Positions 1-10,667 of a stretch of 64,000 bases of DNA are shown piece by piece. Below the pieces are notes generated by a model. The model saw nothing but the letters and a program-made list of their open reading frames with translations, made no database searches and was not told where the DNA came from. The first letter of the stretch is position 1; the number at the start of each line of letters is the position of its first letter. The translations under genes were made by a program, and so were the position numbers. Origin of the DNA: Bradyrhizobium paxllaeri (GTDB lineage: Bacteria > Pseudomonadota > Alphaproteobacteria > Rhizobiales > Xanthobacteraceae); NCBI RefSeq assembly GCF_001693515.2, contig NZ_CP042968.1, positions 5,146,001-5,210,000 of the forward strand, in the 5' to 3' direction.

Positions 1-2
1 TA

Positions 3-1133
3 AGGTTCGACCCATCGACTGTCTTGGTGGTCGTGCCGGAAAACGCGCACGAGATGGGTGTCCTTAGTGATTTCACTCTACAGTCCAACATAATTGTTGA
101 ACAGATCCGCCGCCACATTTGTGACAAAACACATTGGAAACTATATGCTTGCTACGCTACTGAAGGCGTCGCGCGCCTAGCGGCGATGCTCGGCGTAATG
201 CAGTACGGGGACGAGTTCGCTCTGCAGCGGGGTCCTGATTTATTGAACCGCAAGAGCCACTTCCGTCAACTGGCAACAAGTACCATGCTTCCGTTGCCCA
301 GTGGATGCATAGCAACAACTTCAGAAGAACTGTTCAGAGCGGTCAACTCGCTAAGGCTTGAAACCGGCAGCGTTATTGTAAAGTTGGACAATGGCGCCGG
401 CGGGGTCGGAAATGTCATATTGACCGGCAAGGAGAGCGCTCCACTACCTGGGGCAAGAGAGACCCGGCGGGTCCTTTGGCCGTCGTTTGATCCTGATCAA
501 CTTTGGTCTGAGCTGACAACCGCCTCATGTAAAATAGTGGTCGTCGAGTCATACCACGTGGCTCGTTCTCTCTTCTATCTGGAGTTTGAAATCGAGGAAA
601 ATGGTTCCATCGCATACGTCAATAGCGGCAACATACGTCTGCGTCGAAGCGAAGATCCGTCCGAGAGAGCTCTCGTCTGGACTGGACTAGAACTTCCAAG
701 CGACCTAAGCAATGAGCAGTACTCGACCGCTTACGAGCACGCCTATCGGTTTGTGGAGCTTGCGCGGACCTTGGGATACCGCGGAATGATCAACATAGAT
801 GCCATTTTTTCGATCGACGGGAGGCTGCTCTTTAATGAAGCGAACGGTCGCTGGGGCGGGGGCTCGGTACTGCACAGCATTGCTGACCGGATGCTAGGAT
901 CCGACTATTCCCATTCTCACGTGATTTCATCCGTGCGGAACGTCCGACTAAACTCCCTCCGAGAGGCGGTTGATTGTTTTGTCGATGAAGGATTGCTATT
1001 TGATAGCATACAGAAGGAAGGCGTTATTCCGCTTGCCGCCGATCAAGACGCAGGTACGGTCGAGTGCCTCGTGATCGCGCGCGATAGGCTCGTGGGCCGC
1101 AATTTCGAGCATCGATTATTGAGGATAGTCTGA
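3..1133 (+). CDS. ATP-grasp ligase, 5' end beyond the window
   Basis: The frame is open from base 3, so the true start probably lies left of the window; the first internal start is a TTG at 24. The protein looks like an ATP-grasp carboxylate-amine ligase, perhaps of the PGM1-like peptide ligase type. A Lys in VIVKLDNGAGGVGN is followed by a Gly-rich loop, as in the ATP-binding lid. Near the C-terminus, MINIDAIF and LLFNEANGRWGGGS supply the acidic and Asn residues that bind Mg-ATP. Such enzymes join a carboxylate to an amine through an acyl phosphate; the substrate cannot be told here. It converges on the 2OG oxygenase gene. The fold is fairly sure, the subfamily is a guess. Confidence 0.75.
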   Translation, partial: RFDPSTVLVVVPENAHEMGVLSDFTLQSNIIVEQIRRHICDKTHWKLYACYATEGVARLAAMLGVMQYGDEFALQRGPDLLNRKSHFRQLATSTMLPLPSGCIATTSEELFRAVNSLRLETGSVIVKLDNGAGGVGNVILTGKESAPLPGARETRRVLWPSFDPDQLWSELTTASCKIVVVESYHVARSLFYLEFEIEENGSIAYVNSGNIRLRRSEDPSERALVWTGLELPSDLSNEQYSTAYEHAYRFVELARTLGYRGMINIDAIFSIDGRLLFNEANGRWGGGSVLHSIADRMLGSDYSHSHVISSVRNVRLNSLREAVDCFVDEGLLFDSIQKEGVIPLAADQDAGTVECLVIARDRLVGRNFEHRLLRIV

Positions 1134-1584
1134 TCTGGACCACTGCCCCATGTCCACTATTCAAGATACTTTGTTCGGTCCATTTGCTTGTTCCAACTTG
1201 AACTACAGCCCTATTCCCAACCATCTGCTGGACCCCAAAGGCGCTTTGCGTAATGCGAGGTCAATGACGCGGGCTCCGGCGACGTTGACGGCACGCGATC
1301 GCTGGGTCAGAGCGCTAGCGTGCGCGCGAGCGTCGTCATTATTGCTCATCGTAATGCCCGGGCTTCTCCGGCAGGACGAATTTGCCCGGCATACCGAACC
1401 AGCACAATCAACGAATGTGCGATAGCCCTGAGCGACAGGGCAATGGGTTGAGCCAGAACAAAGCTGTTCCCCTATGGCCACGGGCGACGAAGAGAATCTT
1501 TGTGCGCCGCTACGGGCGCATCCAGTTAGAGCATCCGGCCCGCATCAATATACCTCATCCCGACGCCATTGCAGGCCGTGCCAT
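1134..1584. other. Intergenic stretch, no supported gene
   Basis: Between the convergent ATP-grasp and 2OG oxygenase genes. A 91-codon frame from 1150 (+) and a 92-codon frame (-) overlap each other, and neither has a convincing ribosome binding site or family resemblance. A short peptide gene at 1150 next to an ATP-grasp ligase is conceivable but not supported. Confidence 0.4.
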
Positions 1585-2262
1585 CTAGCTAGCCGACCGC
1601 ACGCGAGCGGCATGGTCTTCGACTATCCGGCGGTTCACACCGTCGTATTTTGAACAAAAGTAGACGAGTGACCGACGCTCCCCCGCGTGCACCTTCCTTA
1701 CCTCATGCCAGAACCTACATGTTGTGATAAGCACTGTCCCAAAGTGTGGACGAAACACCTGCCGTTTGCGGTCGGTTGGATACACGACGAACTCACCGCC
1801 CTCGAACTCTGTCGTGAGCTGAACAATTACAGAATATTCGAAGTCGGGGTCGCTCTCAGCATCTAAATGGATACCAACGAAGGACCCAGGCGGCATGCGA
1901 TGCATTTGGCATCGGCGAATCACGTACTCCGATGACGCTCCGAAGATCCTTCTGAGCGCAGAGACCCGCTCGTTTCTTTCCAGTAGTTTGATGATCTGCG
2001 CTGAAGCTGTACCATTCACGTTGCTAGGATTATGGCCGGCGTGATCTAGCCGCACTCGTTTCACAAAAACGTTGTGACAATCGCCGGCATCTCCCTTCCG
2101 AACCTGTTCTTCTGGAACATCGCACTGAAGCTGATCGATCCTCGTCAACTCGTCTTTGGTGAACAGCGTATCGGGGGCAATCAGGACCGTACCTCTATCT
2201 GCCAGCTCTGCACGGTATTCCGCGATGGCATCTTCTGAAAGCAGACCACGTTTATCGCTCAT
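1585..2262 (-). CDS. 2-oxoglutarate/Fe(II)-dependent dioxygenase
   Basis: A 225-residue protein with the metal triad of 2OG-Fe(II) oxygenases: HxD in GIHLDAESD (about residue 132) and the distal His in FWHEVRKV (about 187), followed by the 2OG-binding Arg in GERRSL. The region between (EYSVIVQLTTEFEGGEFVVY) is the usual jelly-roll strand pattern, closest in style to prolyl-4-hydroxylase-like oxygenases. Such enzymes hydroxylate an unactivated carbon using O2 and 2-oxoglutarate; the substrate is unknown. It starts 37 bp after the stop of the upstream GFA-fusion gene on the same strand, so the two probably form one transcript, possibly a small tailoring pathway with the ATP-grasp ligase. Confidence 0.75.
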   Translation of the reverse strand: MSDKRGLLSEDAIAEYRAELADRGTVLIAPDTLFTKDELTRIDQLQCDVPEEQVRKGDAGDCHNVFVKRVRLDHAGHNPSNVNGTASAQIIKLLERNERVSALRRIFGASSEYVIRRCQMHRMPPGSFVGIHLDAESDPDFEYSVIVQLTTEFEGGEFVVYPTDRKRQVFRPHFGTVLITTCRFWHEVRKVHAGERRSLVYFCSKYDGVNRRIVEDHAARVRSAS

Positions 2263-2299
2263 TGTGCGCGCCTTTCGGATTCACTCAAGTTCGCCTCCT

Positions 2300-3577
<1,278 letters not shown>

Positions 3578-4317
3578 GTCAGCCTTCCCCTAGCGCCACC
3601 CGTCATGCGAGCTAGGTCTGTTGGGTCGCCATCATTTCTTTCTCCATGTTGTCCTGCGGTGCGTGTCCGGTTGGAGACGCGAAGTCGGAAACCTGACAAC
3701 GTGGCACTATCATTCCACCTCGTCGTCCGGCCCCAGAGCCATTTGCTCACCTCAAGCAAGGCCCGTACCAATTCTCGCGACGTGTCCGGTTGGAAACGAT
3801 CTGAGCGGAGTCAGAAAGCGCGTGGTTATGCCTTTTTCAAGCAAGGCTCACGCAATCACTTTTGCGGCGGGCCGATTGCTGGGAGACGGGCCGGATCGAT
3901 TCGTTGGTGGCAGGGCGGGATTGAGACCACGCTTTTTCATTAACGAAAGGTGCTCCTGGGCGAGAGCTGTCTTCGATATAGTTTTACACATGATCAGCGG
4001 TGATCTTTGCCTCTACCAGAATGATCCCCAGGGTGGGTCAACGCCGCCGGATAAGCATTCCCGCTTGCTCGCCGATGAGCTGGGAGGGCGGCATTCGATG
4101 CGCCCCTCAACGGTAGTCCGCGTATGGCCTTCGTGTTCGACTCGTAGCGGCGCGGCAACAGCTTCAGCAGCAGCTGACTAACGGCACTGACGGGGCCTCG
4201 TGGGGCCGCCCTTGATGTAGCTGTTTGCGACGCATAACGGGCTATAGAACAGCTTGTCATTTAGCGCACCGAATGCTCGAAGTACATTTCCGGCGTCTCG
4301 CTCGAACTAGTGCTGAT
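3578..4317. other. Gap with no recognisable intact gene
   Basis: About 740 bases upstream of the GFA-fusion gene and downstream of fixC. Several overlapping frames of 77-186 codons exist in different phases; none has a family signature or good ribosome binding site. It may hold decayed mobile DNA. No fixX-like ferredoxin frame, which commonly follows fixC, is visible here. Confidence 0.4.
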
Positions 4318-5619
4318 TCAGCGCCAGGCGCGCGGCAAGCGGAAGCCATCGCCGAAGAGTCCGGTCCACGACCACATATCACAAAAGGATTTTGAATCCG
4401 GCTTGCTCTCCCCCGCCTTTGGCCCGACGCCGATGCGTGCGAAGTTCACGATGGCCTTCGAGACGAGCTGCGGATAGCTGAGGAGAAAGTTCTCCGGCTG
4501 GGTATGGATAAGCGCTGGCATATACTTGTCGTTTTTCAGATCCTCATACGATTCATTCAGCATCTTCTTGTACAGTGAAAGAGTACTCGACGTGCTGCGA
4601 GCACCGCGCGACTTTACACGGAAGATCGCTTCCGCTGCAATTCTTCCAGAGATAATCGCAAGGTTCAGACGTCCACAATCGCCGGTATTGTTGAGTTCGG
4701 CGGCATCCCCAACCACCACCCAGCCTTTGCCGTAGAGCTGGGGTATGGTGTTGTAGCCGCGTTTCGGGATGAGGTGCGCGGAATATTCCTTGAGCTCTGA
4801 GCCGTTGATTAGCGGCAGAATCGACGGATGACGTTTGAAGCGTTCGAGTAGCCCGTAAGGCGTTTCGCCCGTTCGCTGGAGGTCGGAGACGAGGCAGCCG
4901 ATGCCGAGCGAGAGGCACTCCCTATTCGCATAGATAAAACCCATGCCCGTCATGCCGCGCGAGATGGTGCCGGCAGCCTCGATGATGACCCCTTCGTCGC
5001 GCTTGAGATTGAATCGAGATTCGATGATCTCGCGCGGCAAGAGGTGCATTTCCTTGACCTGCAGCGCAATATGGTCGGGCGTCAACCGCTCGCGCAAGCC
5101 CGCGCGCGTCCCGAGCCAGCCATTGGCGCCCTCGGCGAGCACCACTACATCGGCGTGGATTATGCCATCCTGGCGGTCGGTACGCACACCAATGACGCGG
5201 CCGCGACAATTCTGCGCCAACTCCGTAACTGTACTCTGGTACAAGACCGTGGCACCGGCCTCCCTCACCTTCCGGGAGAACCATTTATCGAATACTGCGC
5301 GGATAACGATATACTGATTCGGTCGCTTGTCATTGCAGTCGTTGAAGCGGTAGCGCAGCCCGACATGGGAGCGGCTATCCAATAACCAAAATCGCTGCTC
5401 GACAAGGCGGCGCTCGAGCGGCGCGCCCTCGCGGAAATCGGGGGCCAGCTGTTCCATGATGTCCCCATCGAGGATGGCAGCCCGCACGTTCTTTGATCCG
5501 GAATATTCGCCGCGCTCGAGCTGCAGTACCTTCATGCCACGCTTGGCCATGGTCAGCGCCGCCGCGTTGCCGGCCATTCCGGCGCCAACCACGATGGCAT
5601 CGAACCTCTCTTCGACCAT
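4318..5619 (-). CDS. fixC: Electron-transfer flavoprotein:quinone oxidoreductase-like FixC
   Basis: 433 residues, the usual FixC length. FixC is the membrane-associated FAD partner of the FixAB electron-transfer flavoprotein and helps supply low-potential electrons to nitrogenase. The N-terminus has the dinucleotide motif GAGMAG and ends that fold with LERGE. The second FAD contact is [15 protein letters not shown]. The stretch after it ([10 protein letters not shown]) differs from the HREGSNLA-like sequence I recall in FixC proteins, perhaps relaxed selection. The ATG has a GGGAG site. It follows a broken fixB, so the FixABC complex cannot be completed from this locus. No fixX follows. Confidence 0.88.
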   Translation of the reverse strand: MVEERFDAIVVGAGMAGNAAALTMAKRGMKVLQLERGEYSGSKNVRAAILDGDIMEQLAPDFREGAPLERRLVEQRFWLLDSRSHVGLRYRFNDCNDKRPNQYIVIRAVFDKWFSRKVREAGATVLYQSTVTELAQNCRGRVIGVRTDRQDGIIHADVVVLAEGANGWLGTRAGLRERLTPDHIALQVKEMHLLPREIIESRFNLKRDEGVIIEAAGTISRGMTGMGFIYANRECLSLGIGCLVSDLQRTGETPYGLLERFKRHPSILPLINGSELKEYSAHLIPKRGYNTIPQLYGKGWVVVGDAAELNNTGDCGRLNLAIISGRIAAEAIFRVKSRGARSTSSTLSLYKKMLNESYEDLKNDKYMPALIHTQPENFLLSYPQLVSKAIVNFARIGVGPKAGESKPDSKSFCDMWSWTGLFGDGFRLPRAWR

Positions 5620-5649
5620 TGGCCTCTCCCTTGTTCAGTGGCGCATGTT

Positions 5650-6087
5650 CTCAAAACGTACGCTCGCTTGTGACGCGGTCGCGTGAGCGCGGCGAACATC
5701 GAAGGCGGCGAAAGATGGTGGCTCCCAACAGCAGGATCTCCGCCTGATGGCTATTCACGAGATCGGTCGGCGCCATGCTGTAGGACTCGTCGCGGTAATC
5801 TGCGAACACGTTGACGGCTGCGACAAGGTCGGCGGGCGTAGGAGAAGAATTCGACCGCGGCGCTGCGTGTCGCCTCGGCCTCGGGACCGACAAACCGGCG
5901 CGAGACCAACCTTCCGCTTCTCGGCGAGCTTGCGGCCCGTGCCAGGAGATTGGATGCACCTGCCCGCGCCCCTGTTCGAAACGACCCAGACATGCTTGTC
6001 CGCCTTATGCCCCGGCAGCGCCTTCTTGGCAGCGCGCACCCTTTGCGCAAGAAACGCGGGAGCTCTTATCAGATAGTTCATCGCCAA
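5650..6087 (-). pseudogene. fixB: fixB remnant, frameshifted and lacking its FAD domain
   Basis: Pieces of FixB (the ETF alpha-like subunit) can be read in order in three frames: an N-terminal KHVWVVSNRG and GRKLAEKRKVGLA segment, then RFVGPEAEATRSAAVEFF, then VFADYRDESYS and TDLVNSHQAEILLLGAT. This covers only about the first 130-140 residues of a protein normally near 370, and at least two frameshifts separate the pieces. The whole C-terminal FAD-binding domain is missing. The remnant sits exactly between fixA and fixC, where an intact fixB would be expected, so decay happened in place. Confidence 0.85.
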
Positions 6088-6098
6088 GCCCCTTCAGA

Positions 6099-6941
6099 TC
6101 AGGCATCGCGAGCTAGCGCCGCAAGGTCGGCTTCTAGCTTGGGCTGGTGCTTGAAGATGGCGTCGATCAATGCTTGCGCCGGCTGCTCGGCCGCCTCTAC
6201 CAGCATCGCCTTCTCAGCACGCGCGGACGGCGCGAAGACACGCTTGACGACGGTTGGCGAGCCCTTGAGACCGCATTTGGAGATGTCCTCGACGCCAGCC
6301 TCCTGGGCGCTCCATTTCACGATCGGCGCTCGGGCGGCACGCAATGCATCGTCCATGGCACCGCGGCGAATCTGGTTGGTTGCCTCGAGCATGGTGATGA
6401 GACACGGCAGCCTGGTGCGGAGCACTTGGACGCCACCTTCGGAGCGCCGTTCTGTTTCTATTGTGCGCGCAGCGAGATCCAGCGCCCTGATCTTTGCGAC
6501 GTAGGTAAGCTGCAGCACACCGAGCCGCTTCGCGACGCCGGGCCCAACCTGCGCGGTGTCGCCGTCGATGGTCTGCTTACCGGTGAAGATAAGGTCCGGC
6601 GGGCCATATTCCTTGCCGATTTTGCGGATGGCGGTCGCGAGCGCGTAAGTCGTTGCCAGCGTATCGGCGCCCGCAAAGCAGCGGTCGGTGAGCAGTACGG
6701 CGCGATCGGCGCCAAAGGTCAGCGCTTTGCGTAATGAGTCCTCCGCTGATGGCGGCCCCATTGTAAGGACAGTGATCTCGCCACCGAACTTATCGCGCAA
6801 CTCCAACGCGGCCTCGAGCGCGAAGAGGTCGTATGGATTAATGATGGTGGGCACGCCCTGACGCATGATCGTGTTGGTCACGGGGTGCACGCGGATCTGC
6901 GCGGAGTCGGGAACCTGCTTGATGCAGACGACGTTGTGCAT
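6099..6941 (-). CDS. fixA: Electron-transfer flavoprotein beta-like subunit FixA
   Basis: 280 residues from the ATG at 6941 (MHNVVCIKQVPDSAQIRV), which has a GGAG site; the longer frame to 7085 would include the promoter and is rejected. The N-terminal KQVPDS, the NPYDLFALEAAL segment, and DGDTAQVGPGVAKRLG with the AMP-binding pattern are typical of ETF beta/FixA. FixA pairs with FixB in the electron chain to nitrogenase in symbiosis. A sigma-54 promoter lies 39 bp upstream of the start, consistent with NifA control from the neighbouring nifA. Because fixB is broken, this FixA probably has no cis-encoded partner. Confidence 0.92.
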   Translation of the reverse strand: MHNVVCIKQVPDSAQIRVHPVTNTIMRQGVPTIINPYDLFALEAALELRDKFGGEITVLTMGPPSAEDSLRKALTFGADRAVLLTDRCFAGADTLATTYALATAIRKIGKEYGPPDLIFTGKQTIDGDTAQVGPGVAKRLGVLQLTYVAKIRALDLAARTIETERRSEGGVQVLRTRLPCLITMLEATNQIRRGAMDDALRAARAPIVKWSAQEAGVEDISKCGLKGSPTVVKRVFAPSARAEKAMLVEAAEQPAQALIDAIFKHQPKLEADLAALARDA

Positions 6942-6979
6942 GTGCTTCTCCAGACGTGGCAACGGCTGGCGAACAGAAC

Positions 6980-6995
6980 AGCAAGTGTCGTACCA
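6980..6995 (-). promoter_or_regulatory. Sigma-54 (-24/-12) promoter of fixA
   Basis: Read on the minus strand: TGGTACGACACTTGCT, matching TGGCAC-N5-TTGCW with correct GG-to-GC spacing. It lies about 40 bases before the fixA start. I found no perfect TGT-N10-ACA NifA site upstream; TGT-N10-TGA at 7046-7061 is the nearest. Confidence 0.75.
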
Positions 6996-6999
6996 TTGC

Positions 7000-7686
7000 G
7001 CGAATTTCAATATCGGGCAGAAATACAACGGCTTTTGGGAAGCAATGTCACTGTCGCCTGACGTTCGCCGACGCAATTGCGACATTCGTCGTGACTACGA
7101 CAGCCCGGCTCTCGCGGCGTGATTTGTTCTTGATCTCTCAATGAGAGCGGCCCAAAGACAGGATGCGCTTTGCCAGAGTTGATCCACACGCGATTTTGGG
7201 TCTCGTAGCGGCCGCTGCGCTCACGAGAGAGCGTAAGCCCTGAGCCGAGTTGCACTGGACGATGCTTCGCGTCGAGAGGAGCAAGGCGCCGCAATACGTT
7301 TGCGGCGTCTGCGACCGCAAGGCACACGGCGGTTTCTTTTGCGCAGGCCTCGCATCGCGCAGCGGTCGCCGCATACGATGCCGCGCGAATCGAACGAGGT
7401 CGAACAGCCCCCGATGGTCTCACTGACGGTATCAGGCCGTGAGCTAATGGCCAATGGCGACATGGCCAACGGATTCTTGCTGACAGCTTCGCGTTCGCAC
7501 GAGCGTAGAAGGCAAGGGACCACCTGTGCCGGGCGGTTGATGCCAGAACCGGCGCTGACGCGGGGGCCGCATCCTATCGTGGCTCCAGGACCGCCCCAAA
7601 CCATCACGCCTCTATTTTGTTTCGCCAACTATTCGCCATAAGCGGCGATAATCACGGCCCCGACACACCCAAAGTCCGACACTGCT
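7000..7686. other. nifA-fixA intergenic region, possibly a decayed gene
   Basis: Roughly 690 bases between the nifA stop and the fixA promoter. Overlapping frames of 78-138 codons on both strands are present and none is convincing. On the minus strand a protein-like stretch (NVLRRLAPLDAKHRPVQLG, then SGRYETQNRVW) suggests a fragment of a real gene, but I do not recognise it. Confidence 0.35.
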
Positions 7687-9510
7687 TTAGAAGCGCTTGA
7701 TCTCGACGCCATATTTCCTCAGGGCGTAGCCAATTTGGCGCGGCGTAAGTCCAAGCAGGCGCGCCGCCTTTGCCTGTACCCAGCCGGATCTTTCCATGGC
7801 CGCGATGACACGCTCGCGATCTGCCATCTTCGCACCACCTACAAGAGCTGCGCCGACCGGTGCCAGCGGGGCGAGCTCGCTGCCGAAAGGCGGGATCGAT
7901 GTAGCAGTCTCGGCCGGCGGCGCGGCGGGCTTAGCGGGCACTGGTCGGATCGGCCCCGACTGCAGCGCCATCTCTTCCGATCCGCTCTTCCACAGCATCG
8001 CGGAAAGGCACTGGCCGTGGCAGCAGGCAAAGTCGTCTCTCACGATCGATGGTCCTGGTGTCAGAGTGGCGGTACGCTGCACGCAATTCTCAAGCTCGCG
8101 GACGTTTCCGGGAAAACCGCAGTTCGTCAGTACTTCAACCGCGCTTGCATCGAAGGTAAGCGTGCGGCCGTTCTCTCTGTTGAAATTCCTGAGAAACTCG
8201 GTCGCGAGGAGCGGAATATCACCGCGCCTTTCGCGCAACGGCGGCAGCAACAAGGGGACCACGCTGATGCGATAATAGAGGTCGGCGCGGAACTCGTTCC
8301 TTGCCACCGCCTCTTCCAGGTTCTTATTCGTGGCGGCAATCACGCGAACATCGACCTTAATGGTCTGGTTGCCACCGACGCGCTCGAATTCCTGCTCCTG
8401 CAGTACGCGCAACAGCTTTGCCTGGAATGAGGCCGAGATCTCGCCGATCTCGTCCAAAAATAGCGTTCCCTTGTCGGCGAGCTCAAAGCGGCCTTTGCGC
8501 GCAGTGAACGCGCTGGTAAAGGCCCCCTTCTCATGACCGAACAATTCGGATTCCAGTACCGTCTCAGGCAGCGCCGCGCAATTGAGTTTTATGAAGGGCC
8601 GCTTGGCGCGCGCCGACCGCTCGTGAATGGCCTTAGCGACCAGCTCCTTTCCGGTACCCGACTCGCCGCGCAACAGCACCGTGCTGTTTGATTTGGCTAC
8701 GACCGCGATCTTCTCGAGCAGCCTGCGCAGCGCCGGGCTGTCGCCAATAATCCCCTCGACATGAACCTTCTTGCGCTCCCGCGCAGGCTGTTTGAGCTCG
8801 GTCAATTCCTTTTGCAGCCGGTCCTTCTCCGCCATCAGTCGCTCGCGGTCACACGCGAACAGCCGATGCAGCTTCACTGTCTGCCCCGCTAGGTTGGCGA
8901 TCATTGTGAGCAGCCGGACGTCGTAATCGAGCCGGTCGCTCGACGCGTTGTCTAGGATGCGATCGATCGTCAGCGTGCCCACGACATTCGCATCGATGCG
9001 AATGGGAACGCCGATGAACGAAACTGGCGTGTCGTCGGAGGCCCCGAGCACCTCCTTGTCCGCAGCACTAAAGCTCGGATGCACTGCTACGTTTTCGGCC
9101 ACGAGCGACTTGTCGGACGCCACGATCTCGTCGATTACCTTCTGCGGCAGGCGCATCCGGAAGCGCTCGTCGCTCCCTTCGCTCCAGCCGGCGCCCACGG
9201 TAATGTCCGGCACGCCATCATCGTGGAACAGAGAGACGATGCCGTGCCGCATCTGCACAAACGATTGCAGAAGATCGACGACGTTGGCCAGCGTGACTTC
9301 TAGCCGGCAGGGTGCGGTGAGCACTTTCGATATTTCGAAGATCCCGATAATCGCGCTCTCGTACAACGGCACATTAGGGAGCGCGTCGTCCGTCTCGGAG
9401 TTTGAGTTAGGCCTTTCGCGCACGGAAGGGATATGCAGCATGACGACGTCTCCGTTGTTATGACCATCCTCCCTGTCATCCTGTTCGGATTTGCGAATAT
9501 TGTGTTGCAT
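7687..9510 (-). CDS. nifA: Nitrogen-fixation activator NifA
   Basis: 607 residues, close to the ~605 of Bradyrhizobium NifA. It activates sigma-54 promoters of nif and fix genes under low oxygen. Residues ~50-210 are a GAF domain. The AAA+ domain has Walker A GESGTGKE, the sigma-54 contact loop as GAFTSA rather than GAFTGA, and Walker [11 protein letters not shown]. After it comes a linker with CCHGQC, the extra-cysteine motif of oxygen-sensitive rhizobial NifA, and then a Fis-type helix-turn-helix ([32 protein letters not shown]). It follows fixR by 219 bp on the same strand, as in the known fixR-nifA operon. Confidence 0.95.
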   Translation of the reverse strand: MQHNIRKSEQDDREDGHNNGDVVMLHIPSVRERPNSNSETDDALPNVPLYESAIIGIFEISKVLTAPCRLEVTLANVVDLLQSFVQMRHGIVSLFHDDGVPDITVGAGWSEGSDERFRMRLPQKVIDEIVASDKSLVAENVAVHPSFSAADKEVLGASDDTPVSFIGVPIRIDANVVGTLTIDRILDNASSDRLDYDVRLLTMIANLAGQTVKLHRLFACDRERLMAEKDRLQKELTELKQPARERKKVHVEGIIGDSPALRRLLEKIAVVAKSNSTVLLRGESGTGKELVAKAIHERSARAKRPFIKLNCAALPETVLESELFGHEKGAFTSAFTARKGRFELADKGTLFLDEIGEISASFQAKLLRVLQEQEFERVGGNQTIKVDVRVIAATNKNLEEAVARNEFRADLYYRISVVPLLLPPLRERRGDIPLLATEFLRNFNRENGRTLTFDASAVEVLTNCGFPGNVRELENCVQRTATLTPGPSIVRDDFACCHGQCLSAMLWKSGSEEMALQSGPIRPVPAKPAAPPAETATSIPPFGSELAPLAPVGAALVGGAKMADRERVIAAMERSGWVQAKAARLLGLTPRQIGYALRKYGVEIKRF

Positions 9511-9729
9511 GTCATCCTCGATCTCGCCCCATTTTAGGATGACGCAAGAGATAACTTCTTATTATGGCACGATGGTAAAACTGCATCGCGACACGACGGT
9601 AAACTTACAGTGTGCTTTGACTTGCTTATTCTCTGCTCTTGCGAACTCGTCGCGCGCATTCCGTGGGAACACGAATTCCATTGATGTAGATCAAATCAAG
9701 TGCGACTTGTTTCTTGCAGGTACAGTCGA

Positions 9730-10566
9730 TCACAGGTGTTGGCCGCCATTGATCGGCACCTCGGTGCCCGTGACATAGCTTGCCGCATCCGAGCATAGGA
9801 AGAAGATGACCTTCGCGACTTCTTCGGGTGTGCCCACTCGGCGCAGCGGAATATTTGGTACAAGACGCGCTTCCGTGTTCGGCGACAAAATATCGGTCTT
9901 GATCTCGCCGGGCGCGATCGCATTCACGCGAATGCCATGCGGTGCATAGTCGTGCGCCATTTCGCGCGTGAGACACGCGAGCGCGGCTTTCGATGTCGCG
10001 TAGGCGGAGCCGGCAAACGGGTGCACTCGGGACCCTGCGATTGAGGTCACGTTGACAATCGATCCTGACGCTGCTTTGAGCTCTTCAAACAGGCCTTGCG
10101 CGAGCAGAATCGGCGCCACCAGATTGAGGTGGAACACCTTCATCCAGGTTTCGACTGACGTCGTCAACGCCGTCAGTCGAGTGCCATTCGGCGTCTTCGG
10201 TGAAATGCCGGCATTGTTGATCAAGCCGTGCAATGGCGCGCCTGCGAGGCGCTCCTTGATCTCGGCGATGGCGCGCGGCAGCATGCGATGGTTGCTGAGG
10301 TCGACCTGGATATGGTTGTCGGCCCCTGACTTCCACGGGCAGCGCCCGCCATCGAATGGTTGGCGCGCGCAAGAAATGATGCGCCAGCCCGCTTCCGAAA
10401 ACAGCTTTCCGGTGGCGTGACCAATGCCGCGCGACGCGCCGGTTAGCACCAGCGTGTTCTGTTCTCCCTGCTGGATGCGGACTCTATCGGTGTGAAACGG
10501 ACAGCCCACGTCGGTCGCCGACGGTGGACTAGCGACCGCTTCGTCGTTTCTCAGATCGAGACTCAA
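9730..10566 (-). CDS. fixR: FixR, short-chain dehydrogenase/reductase
   Basis: 278 residues, the length I recall for Bradyrhizobium FixR. It is an SDR with the NAD(P)-binding motif TGASRGIG, NNAG, the catalytic Ser (NVTSIAG) and YxxxK as YATSK, and a C-terminal GTEVPINGGQHL. Its substrate is unknown; in Bradyrhizobium it is the first gene of the fixR-nifA operon and is not essential for fixation. The start is TTG at 10566, supported by a GGGAGG site six bases before it. A sigma-54 promoter and a RegR-like box precede it. The reading frame of the LRR effector overlaps its start by 4 bp. Confidence 0.92.
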   Translation of the reverse strand: MSLDLRNDEAVASPPSATDVGCPFHTDRVRIQQGEQNTLVLTGASRGIGHATGKLFSEAGWRIISCARQPFDGGRCPWKSGADNHIQVDLSNHRMLPRAIAEIKERLAGAPLHGLINNAGISPKTPNGTRLTALTTSVETWMKVFHLNLVAPILLAQGLFEELKAASGSIVNVTSIAGSRVHPFAGSAYATSKAALACLTREMAHDYAPHGIRVNAIAPGEIKTDILSPNTEARLVPNIPLRRVGTPEEVAKVIFFLCSDAASYVTGTEVPINGGQHL

Positions 10567-10606
10567 ACACGCCTCCCAATTCTCTTGCCCTCACCCGTGA
10601 ACGCGG

Positions 10607-10622
10607 TGCAGGATTTGGGCCA
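10607..10622 (-). promoter_or_regulatory. Sigma-54 promoter of fixR-nifA
   Basis: Minus strand TGGCCCAAATCCTGCA: GG and GC at correct -24/-12 spacing, about 40 bases before the fixR start. This fits the known NifA-responsive promoter of fixR-nifA in Bradyrhizobium. Confidence 0.7.
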
Positions 10623-10652
10623 GCGCGATGCGAAGGAACGCTCACGCGTTTT

Positions 10653-10667
10653 GCGGCCCAATGTCGC
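10653..10667 (-). promoter_or_regulatory. RegR-type activator box upstream of fixR
   Basis: Minus strand GCGACATTGGGCCGC fits the RegR box pattern as I recall it, GNG(A/G)C(A/G)TTNNGNCGC, at every defined base. Its centre is about 65 bases before the predicted start of transcription, near the position known for the fixR upstream element. The consensus is from memory. Confidence 0.65.

Noticed and set aside
1150..1425. 91-codon frame after the ATP-grasp gene, possible precursor peptide
   Set aside because: No ribosome binding site, no leader/core pattern, and an opposing frame of equal length overlaps it.
6941..7085. 48-codon N-terminal extension of FixA
   Set aside because: It runs through the sigma-54 promoter; the internal ATG at 6941 has a ribosome site and matches the FixA N-terminus.
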